Assembly (NCBI GenBank): GCA_905221605.1
Contig: CAJNDS010000080.1
Location: 167,501-182,500 of the forward strand
From: Symbiodinium natans
Lineage: Eukaryota; Sar; Dinophyceae; Suessiales; Symbiodiniaceae
Reading direction: 5' to 3'
Length of the DNA: 15,000 nucleotides
Made by a program: the position numbers and the translations under genes. The notes below the pieces were generated by a model. That model did not search any database. It saw only the letters and a program-made list of their open reading frames with translations, and was not told the DNA's origin. Each line of letters begins with the position of its first letter. The stretch's first letter is position 1. This document shows, piece after piece, positions 14,601-15,000 of this stretch.

Positions 14601-14734
14601 GGTATGTGGGGTTTAGGGTTTAGGGTTTAGGGTTGAGGGTTTAGACTGAGACGGTTCGAAGGCCAGAAATAGAGTGGAGCCCCAAGAAGCCATCGGAAAC
14701 ACACGCAAGGCTGCGATGACTCTGCTTCCATTGG
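2473..14734 (-). CDS. Split serine/threonine-type protein kinase gene (gene-level entry, partial at 5' end)
   Basis: Gene-level model; exons are listed separately. On the minus strand, short coding islands between telomere-type arrays encode kinase motifs in order: hinge MEKFE, HRDVK, AHNLLID, ADFGLA, VGTRKYWAPE, VDVFAIG, then a probable subdomain XI SDKGRNT. Eight successive junctions, from the first exon to VDVFAIG, join in frame. Catalytic Asp, Lys and Asn, metal-binding DFG Asp and APE Glu are intact, so phosphotransfer activity is expected. From memory, the pattern DR.D..DP followed by CRI.L.DFG and VGT..YWAPE resembles a kinase family expanded in Symbiodinium-type dinoflagellates; no search was possible. 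The glycine loop and VAIK Lys are not seen, so the start lies upstream of the window or in an unrecognised exon. No signal peptide or partner domain is identifiable. The order of motifs makes the kinase call firm; exact exon edges need cDNA. Confidence 0.85.
2726..2762 (-). CDS. Kinase exon, subdomain XI (DKGRNT)
   Basis: One base completing Arg, then VIRSDKGRNTFG in phase 0. The pattern D..R.T, a few residues after alphaH, matches subdomain XI, whose Arg pairs with the APE Glu. Acceptor gggttcag|GG; donor GGG|GCAGGG is a GC donor. Third positions are G/C-rich and the phase fits the upstream alphaH exon. Confidence 0.55.
2812..2913 (-). repeat. CCCTAAA array with variants
   Basis: Clean units at 2815-2847, then mixed CCCAAA and CCCTATT variants up to 2913. 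Confidence 0.85.
3038..3125 (+). repeat. TTAGGGG-type variant array
   Basis: Starts as GGAGTTA/GGGGTTA repeats (about six units), then becomes degenerate TTTAGGG and TTTCGGG. The six-to-seven base variant differs from the dominant heptamer. Confidence 0.85.
3229..3259 (-). CDS. Kinase exon, alphaH (LLSQCL) (tentative)
   Basis: Two bases, then PERLLSQCL, then two bases (CG). LLSQCLR resembles the alphaH helix of subdomain X-XI (dLL..cL). Acceptor is aatgaag|TG, with an alternative at gccag (3254-3255); donor ACG|GCGTAC. The same bases in another frame read an open SGSYLNAYGVRG stretch, so the choice rests on phase and motif order. Confidence 0.4.
3274..3536 (-). repeat. Long CCCTAAA arrays around the 3406-3432 island
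   Basis: About 13 units at 3274-3368 with one CCTTAAA, then 3438-3536 with CCCTGAA, CCCTACG and CCCCAAA interruptions. Confidence 0.9.
3406..3432 (-). CDS. Possible kinase microexon, alphaG region (weak)
   Basis: Twenty-seven bases reading LRSRISGP in the phase required by its neighbours. Acceptor gggtttttcag|GC is good; donor CCCT|GCTCCC. The kinase fold needs residues between the GRESF-like and LLSQCL-like segments, and this is the only phase-compatible island I found there. No diagnostic residue is present. Confidence 0.2.
3615..3643 (-). CDS. Kinase exon, after alphaF (tentative)
   Basis: One base, then VYSKGRESF, then one base. It continues the previous exon in phase (GG plus G) to give AIGAGG then VYSKGRESF, matching the usual spacing to the GR.PF segment after subdomain IX. 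Acceptor ttttttctccag|GG has an excellent pyrimidine tract. Donor TCC|GCTCAC is a GC donor. The exon is tiny and the motif weak, so this could be chance. Confidence 0.4.
3650..3746. repeat. AT-rich hairpin and CCCTAAA array
   Basis: Arms AAAAAAGT/ACTTTTTT around ATAC at 3650-3669 form a small hairpin, overlapping the pyrimidine tract of the 3615-3643 acceptor. About six CCCTAAA units follow (3703-3746). Confidence 0.8.
3747..4439. other. Intron sequence, mixed
   Basis: Contains a short TTTAGGG block (3890-3918), degenerate CCCTAAA-like sequence (4010-4130) and unique stretches at 3770-3885 and 4150-4300. Several short frames are open on both strands with no family match. Confidence 0.4.
4440..4526 (+). 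repeat. TTTAGGG array with duplicated TTTATGGTTTGGGG segment
   Basis: The run repeats a block containing TTATGGTTTGGGG followed by TTTAGGG units, suggesting segmental duplication of about 40 bp. Confidence 0.8.
4674..4722 (-). repeat. CCCTAAA array, donor side of intron after VDVFAIG exon
   Basis: About six units; in gene sense TTTAGGG, starting about 17 bp downstream of the 4739 exon edge. Confidence 0.9.
4739..4780 (-). CDS. Kinase exon, alphaF / subdomain IX (VDVFAIG)
   Basis: Forty-two bases: G completing Lys, then YWHVVDVFAIGAG, then two bases (GG). D.FAIG corresponds to the invariant DVWSLG/DVFALG of subdomain IX. Acceptor follows a pyrimidine-rich stretch (ctgtttgcaccctcggacag). A donor GG|GCCTGT is chosen for consistency but lies in a G run, so the 3' edge may shift by a few bases. 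An earlier acceptor at 4805-4806 would add PLFAPSDR and over-lengthen the APE-to-Asp spacing. Confidence 0.85.
4826..4961 (+). repeat. TTTAGGG array with TTTAATTTAGGG variants and G14
   Basis: Interrupted heptamers including two AGGGTTTAATTTAGGG blocks, ending in a 14-G run (4948-4961). Lies upstream, in sense, of the VDVFAIG exon acceptor. Confidence 0.85.
5100..5273 (+). repeat. Expanded TTTTTAGGG variant array and C18 tract
   Basis: Units are stretched to 9-10 bases (GGGTTTTTA, GGGCTCTTA), about ten copies, then return to TTTAGGG and end near a run of 18 C (5256-5273). Confidence 0.85.
5274..5529. other. Unique intron sequence
   Basis: Nearly heptamer-free. A minus-strand frame of about 48 codons (through KLSYEGKTLTQRV) is open in the middle, with no recognised domain and no matching splice sites. 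Confidence 0.3.
5530..6040. other. Heptamer-free island with overlapping open frames
   Basis: The longest stretch without telomere-type repeats. Plus-strand frame 5595-5972 (125 codons, ATG start) has a Ser/Arg/Lys-rich first half and CVICDVSSEGPEKSGHLRC, a cysteine-rich patch that might bind metal. Minus-strand frames of 106 and 133 codons overlap it. None has clear codon bias or a recognised family. It lies within the intron between the APE and VDVFAIG exons, so it may be a nested gene, an inserted fragment or chance. Confidence 0.25.
6045..6088 (-). CDS. Kinase exon, P+1 loop and APE motif
   Basis: Fourteen codons, VGTRKYWAPELYEK, plus two bases (AA). GT.KYWAPE is a canonical subdomain VIII, with the Glu that pairs with the alphaF/alphaH Arg. 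Acceptor is gtggtcag|GT. Donor is GAA|GCGCCA, also a GC donor. The AA plus the first G of the next exon forms Lys, giving LYEKKYWHVV, ten residues between APE and the subdomain IX Asp. Reading through the donor gives RHGLHLA and a stop. The exon lies inside a larger open frame on the same strand but in a different phase. Confidence 0.93.
6134..6190 (+). repeat. TTTAGGG array upstream (sense) of APE exon
   Basis: About seven units with TTCAGGG variants; CCCTAAA in gene sense. Confidence 0.9.
6191..6607. other. Intron sequence between APE and activation-loop exons
   Basis: Unique stretch at 6230-6310 (minus frame VTSMVPNDAESL open), then degenerate CCCTAAA/CCCTGAA-like sequence. No supported gene. 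Confidence 0.35.
6608..6646 (-). repeat. CCCTAAA array, donor side of activation-loop exon
   Basis: About five perfect units; TTTAGGG in gene sense. Confidence 0.9.
6718..6751 (-). CDS. Kinase microexon, activation loop
   Basis: Thirty-four bases: one base that completes Arg with the preceding AG, then RLEPGRFLCAQ, ending in phase 0. Acceptor ccctgcag|GC abuts a CCCTAAA array (in sense), so the 3' splice site is nearly part of the repeat. Donor is CAG|GCGCGT. Inclusion puts 12 residues between DFGLA and VGT, a normal activation-loop length, and makes the next acceptor AG|GTGGGC in phase 0. Without it, an alternative acceptor at 6099-6100 (adding SCGQ) also keeps frame, so exclusion as an alternative splice form is possible. 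Confidence 0.65.
6755..6832 (+). repeat. TTTAGGG array abutting the activation-loop acceptor
   Basis: Seven clean units then TTTGGGG and TTTAATTAGGG variants. In sense this CCCTAAA run reads straight into ccctgcag, the acceptor of the 6718-6751 exon. Confidence 0.93.
6833..7737. other. Intron sequence between DFG and activation-loop exons
   Basis: Unique blocks separated by short heptamer pieces (6922-6950, 7065-7090, 7400-7432, 7500-7560). Coding-like minus frames at about 6995-7055 (MFYRSESMRLRVEV) and 7580-7695 (EAKHFKVFVLSF) are not needed by the kinase domain and are left unplaced. Confidence 0.35.
7234..7277. repeat. Imperfect inverted repeat (hairpin)
   Basis: Left arm AACCTTTGGGATTATA pairs imperfectly with TATAATACCCCCAAAAAGGTT. 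The GGGATTATA core also occurs in the 13796-13894 element, suggesting a distant relative. Confidence 0.6.
7738..7822 (-). repeat. CCCTAAA array with CCCCTAAA variants
   Basis: Heptamers mixed with octamers. In sense it is TTTAGGG and lies about 70 bp downstream of the DFG exon donor. A C-rich stretch (7840-7865) follows. Confidence 0.85.
7894..7929 (-). CDS. Kinase exon, beta8 and DFG motif
   Basis: Thirty-six bases: one base completing Gly, then CRIVLADFGLA, then two bases (AG). This is subdomain VII, with the hydrophobic strand IVLA followed by the metal-binding DFG. Acceptor is ccctcag|AT and donor AAG|GCCTGA. It is one of the shortest exons yet carries an unmistakable motif. Reading through the donor gives RPDLWW, not an activation loop. 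Confidence 0.93.
7974..8230 (-). repeat. CCCTAAA arrays and a CCCTACA variant array
   Basis: Seven CCCTAAA units at 7979-8027. After a unique stretch, five CCCTACA units (about 8169-8204) merge into CCCTAAA (8205-8228). The homogeneous CCCTACA block points to local unit amplification. Confidence 0.9.
8231..8957. repeat. Mixed intron block with TTTAGGG and CCCTAAA arrays
   Basis: TTTAGGG at 8329-8370, 8720-8755 and 8878-8939; CCCTAAA at 8565-8612. Between them is unique sequence, including a GC-rich stretch at 8615-8680 open in several frames (plus: RILGHDCPAVMRGG). Confidence 0.7.
8958..8992. repeat. C14 then A21 homopolymer tract
   Basis: Fourteen C immediately followed by 21 A. On the minus strand this is T21G14. 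A poly(A) tract could mark an old retro-insertion, but no gene body or target duplication is visible. Confidence 0.9.
9047..9183 (-). repeat. CCCTAAA array with 21-bp higher-order unit
   Basis: Three copies of a 21-bp unit made of two CCCTAAA and one variant containing CACGAAA, then homogeneous CCCTAAA. In sense it is a TTTAGGG array starting 17 bp downstream of the AHN exon donor. Confidence 0.92.
9200..9243 (-). CDS. Kinase exon, catalytic-loop Asn (AHNLLID)
   Basis: Forty-four bases: AHNLLIDRFDLRDP plus two bases (GG). Placed after HRDVK it completes the HRDxKxxN catalytic loop, with Asn as metal ligand. The stretch DRFDLRDPG leads into the beta8 strand of the next exon. Acceptor is gcctcag|GC, donor AGG|GCCCGG. 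The leftover GG plus the first base A of the next exon makes a Gly codon, so phase is conserved. Confidence 0.9.
9256..9600 (+). repeat. TTTAGGG array decaying to degenerate G-rich repeats
   Basis: Clean heptamers at 9256-9340, then increasingly divergent TTTGGGG/TTCGGG sequence to about 9595. In sense the clean part sits closest to the AHN exon acceptor. Confidence 0.88.
9601..10507. other. Intron sequence between HRD and AHN exons
   Basis: Unique blocks at 9600-9790, 9835-9975, 10010-10130 and 10195-10450, with short arrays at 9800-9830 (CCCTAAA), 9983-10008 and 10145-10192 (TTTAGGG) and 10452-10470 (CCCTAAA). A plus-strand frame (10308-10490) and a minus-strand frame (10185-10376) overlap; neither has a recognised product. 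Confidence 0.4.
10508..10579 (-). CDS. Kinase exon, alphaE and catalytic loop HRDVK
   Basis: Twenty-four codons in phase 0. It begins TQEYEALSAILHLH (alphaE) and ends TCGVVHRDVK, the subdomain VIb catalytic loop with the proton-accepting Asp and the Lys of DVK. Acceptor is ccctgcag|AC, donor AAG|GCTCGC. If the frame is read past the donor it gives ARQIL then a stop soon after, placing Gln where Asn is required. Splicing at GC instead joins the next exon, which supplies AHN. This is strong support for the GC donor. A TTTAGGG array starts 12 bp upstream of the acceptor (plus-strand 10592 on). Confidence 0.93.
10592..10662 (+). repeat. TTTAGGG array upstream (sense) of HRD exon
   Basis: About ten units with TTTACGG and TTGAGGG variants; CCCTAAA in gene sense, ending 12 bp before the HRD exon. 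Confidence 0.93.
10787..11066. repeat. Convergent TTTAGGG and CCCTAAA arrays
   Basis: About 17 TTTAGGG units with some variants (10793-10917) face a CCCTAAA array (10992-11062) across about 75 bp of spacer: a large fold-back. Confidence 0.93.
11067..11510. repeat. C21 and C20 tracts with degenerate heptamers
   Basis: C runs at 11109-11129 and 11457-11476 bracket degenerate TTTAGGG-like sequence (11170-11340) and unique sequence. No gene seen. Confidence 0.75.
11511..12150. repeat. Alternating CCCTAAA and TTTAGGG arrays
   Basis: CCCTAAA at 11517-11584 and 11852-11925; TTTAGGG at 11695-11738 and 12045-12150. Unique spacers between them hold no supported gene. Confidence 0.85.
12151..12260. 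repeat. 12-bp minisatellite inside a perfect 13-bp inverted repeat
   Basis: TTGAAATTATTCA at 12151-12163 and its exact reverse complement at 12248-12260 bracket four copies of a 12-bp unit (GGGGAAAGTTTC, then GAGGAAAGTTTC) plus a shortened fifth copy, 12176-12233. Could extrude as a stem with a repetitive loop. Confidence 0.93.
12526..13288. mobile_element. Inverted-repeat element with internal tandem repeats
   Basis: About 120 bp at 12526-12644 recurs inverted at 13168-13288 with high similarity, sharing AACCTTTCTCTCCGCCAT and GCTTTCCTCGCTGACCTGA. Between the arms lies a tandem repeat of about 175 bp (starts 12595, 12768, partial 12947). Each full copy holds a hairpin, ACGCACTTTT/AAAAGTGCGT. 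Both ends are C- or G-rich homopolymers, so target duplications cannot be defined. No transposase frame is present; a non-autonomous fold-back or MITE-type element is the best fit. Confidence 0.75.
13289..13685. repeat. G-rich minisatellite and degenerate heptamers
   Basis: Two GAGAAGAGTGGGG-type units with a G13 run (13318-13330), then degenerate TTTAGGG-like sequence to 13500, a unique stretch, and a CCCTAAA/CCCCAAG block at 13602-13650, on the donor side of the alphaD exon. Confidence 0.75.
13686..13736 (-). CDS. Kinase exon, alphaD region
   Basis: Seventeen codons, GHLRRALKWVLKESGVE, joining the hinge exon in phase 0 to give MEKFE then GHLRRAL, as expected for the hinge and alphaD helix. 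Most kinases of the presumed family have GGDL here; GHL is a variation. Acceptor is acctgag|GG. The preferred donor is GAG|GCGCTG. The frame stays open for 14 more codons, so a GT donor at 13672-13673 (adding ALCK) or a GA donor further on is possible. With the GC donor the hinge-to-HRD spacing is about 36 residues, near the short end of the normal range, so a missed microexon is also possible. Confidence 0.8.
13796..13894. mobile_element. MITE-like hairpin element, about 99 bp
   Basis: Terminal inverted repeats of about 30 bp: TTGGGATG.TCCCCCTTATACTAA on the left and its imperfect complement TTAGTATAAGGGGACATCCCAA on the right. It is inserted in a TTTAGGG-rich region in the intron between the alphaD and hinge exons. 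No coding capacity. A related arm lies at 653-683. Confidence 0.8.
13895..14396. other. Intron sequence between hinge and alphaD exons
   Basis: Degenerate TTTAGGG with an AAAGCTTAGGG repeat (13975-14040), then unique sequence at 14090-14390. An inverted pair GGATCCCTTGAGGGGATC is visible near 14202. Open frames are short and unassigned. Confidence 0.4.
14397..14510 (-). repeat. CCCTAAA array with CTGAACTC octamers
   Basis: CCCTAAA units interrupted by three tandem CTGAACTC octamers (about 14418-14441) and another pair near 14492. In sense this is TTTAGGG just downstream of the hinge exon donor. Confidence 0.9.
14523..14580 (-). CDS. Kinase exon, beta5 and hinge (MEKFE)
   Basis: Fifty-eight bases: one base completing the previous codon, then DSQEFVDADRCYVIMEKFE. 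This matches kinase subdomains IV-V: an acidic turn, then C-Y-V-I-M-E, with Met as the likely gatekeeper-side residue and Glu starting the hinge. The acceptor has a good pyrimidine tract (ctttggtcccctag). The donor is GAG|GCTCTT, a GC donor, giving phase 0. Third positions are strongly G/C. The frame is open across the exon. Confidence 0.85.
14606..14645 (+). repeat. Short TTTAGGG array upstream (sense) of hinge exon
   Basis: About five units with TTGAGGG at the end; lies in the short intron between 14581 and 14690. Confidence 0.9.
14691..14734 (-). CDS. Kinase exon, alphaC-beta4 linker (tentative)
   Basis: Reads PMEAESSQPCVCFR plus two bases (TG) that complete a Cys codon with the first base of the next exon. 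QPCV sits where kinases carry HPNI/HPHV, and joining to the hinge exon gives a plausible beta4 (CFRCDSQEF). The donor is ATG|GC. The acceptor is uncertain: AG occurs before 14734, 14724 and 14721. Codon bias is weaker than in the core exons. The intron to the next exon would be only 110 bp. Confidence 0.45.
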
Positions 14735-14744
14735 CTCGGGGATA

Positions 14745-14813
14745 TCCCTAAACCCTAAACCCTAAACCCTAAGCCCGAAACCCTAAACCCTAAACTCTGA
14801 ACCCTAAACCTTA
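14745..14813 (-). repeat. CCCTAAA array
   Basis: About nine units with CCCGAAA, CTCTGAA and CCCTAAG variants. Unique sequence follows to about 14930 with no supported exon. Confidence 0.9.
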
Positions 14814-14933
14814 CAAGCCCGCATTCTCGGAACGCCAAAGAAGAGAGGTGGTTGCATAGCCGGGGATGAAATGAACTCCAATACTTTGGATCATTCACCC
14901 AAGGCTATACTACAAATACCTACAAGGAATCAT

Positions 14934-15000
14934 CTACCCTATACTCTACTCTACTAGACTCACCTCTACTATACTCTACTCTACTCTACTCTACTCTACT
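14934..15000. repeat. (TCTAC)n pentanucleotide microsatellite
   Basis: TCTAC repeats, interrupted by CTAGACTCACC and ATAC variants, become perfect at the window end and probably continue. A small relative (CTACTCTACTACTA) is at 7287. Confidence 0.9.

Noticed and set aside
1-15000. True chromosome end (telomere)
   Set aside because: Heptamer arrays are short, lie in both orientations throughout and alternate with exons; no terminal unidirectional array is present.
1-15000. CRISPR array or bacterial operon
   Set aside because: Repeats are contiguous heptamers without spacers, and no prokaryotic gene structure or ribosome-binding sites are present.

Overview
The window looks like nuclear DNA of a protist, most likely a dinoflagellate (inference). 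The main content is one protein kinase gene on the minus strand, split into very short exons (about 27-72 bp). The introns are packed with telomere-type heptamers (TTTAGGG / CCCTAAA) in both orientations. No bacterial-style gene, rRNA or tRNA is present. The long open frames are mostly read-through of heptamer arrays or overlapping frames in unique islands.

Kinase gene, read from high to low coordinates. Exons: 14691-14734 (alphaC/beta4, tentative), 14523-14580 (beta5/hinge, MEKFE), 13686-13736 (alphaD), 10508-10579 (alphaE and HRDVK), 9200-9243 (the AHN Asn of the catalytic loop), 7894-7929 (ADFGLA), 6718-6751 (activation loop), 6045-6088 (VGTRKYWAPE), 4739-4780 (VDVFAIG). Less certain C-lobe exons follow at 3615-3643, 3406-3432, 3229-3259, 2726-2762 (SDKGRNT, subdomain XI) and 2473-2499. 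Possible C-terminal extension exons lie at 1402-1440, 356-411 and 155-211. Kinase motifs fall in the correct order, all on one strand, and reading phases match across the eight junctions from the first exon to VDVFAIG. HRD Asp, DVK Lys, AHN Asn, DFG Asp, APE Glu and the subdomain IX Asp are all present, so the gene looks active rather than a pseudogene. The glycine loop and the VAIK lysine are not seen and should lie beyond 15000 or in an unresolved exon.

Splicing. In the model each core intron starts with GC, not GT, and ends with AG. GC (and GA) donors are known to be common in dinoflagellates, and TTTAGGG is the reported dinoflagellate telomere repeat. Together with resemblance, from memory, to a kinase family abundant in Symbiodiniaceae, this is why I suggest that lineage. 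Apicomplexans such as Eimeria, whose genomes also carry interspersed AGGGTTT repeats, are the main alternative.

Intron architecture. In transcript sense most core introns carry TTTAGGG arrays near the donor and CCCTAAA arrays near the acceptor, so intron ends are complementary and could pair. Other intron contents: a ~760 bp inverted-repeat element with internal tandem repeats (12526-13288), a minisatellite inside a perfect 13-bp inverted repeat (12151-12260), a ~99 bp MITE-like hairpin (13796-13894) with a half copy at 653-683, long C or G homopolymers, higher-order heptamer arrays and a terminal (TCTAC)n tract. A ~510 bp heptamer-free island (5530-6040) has overlapping open frames on both strands and remains unexplained.
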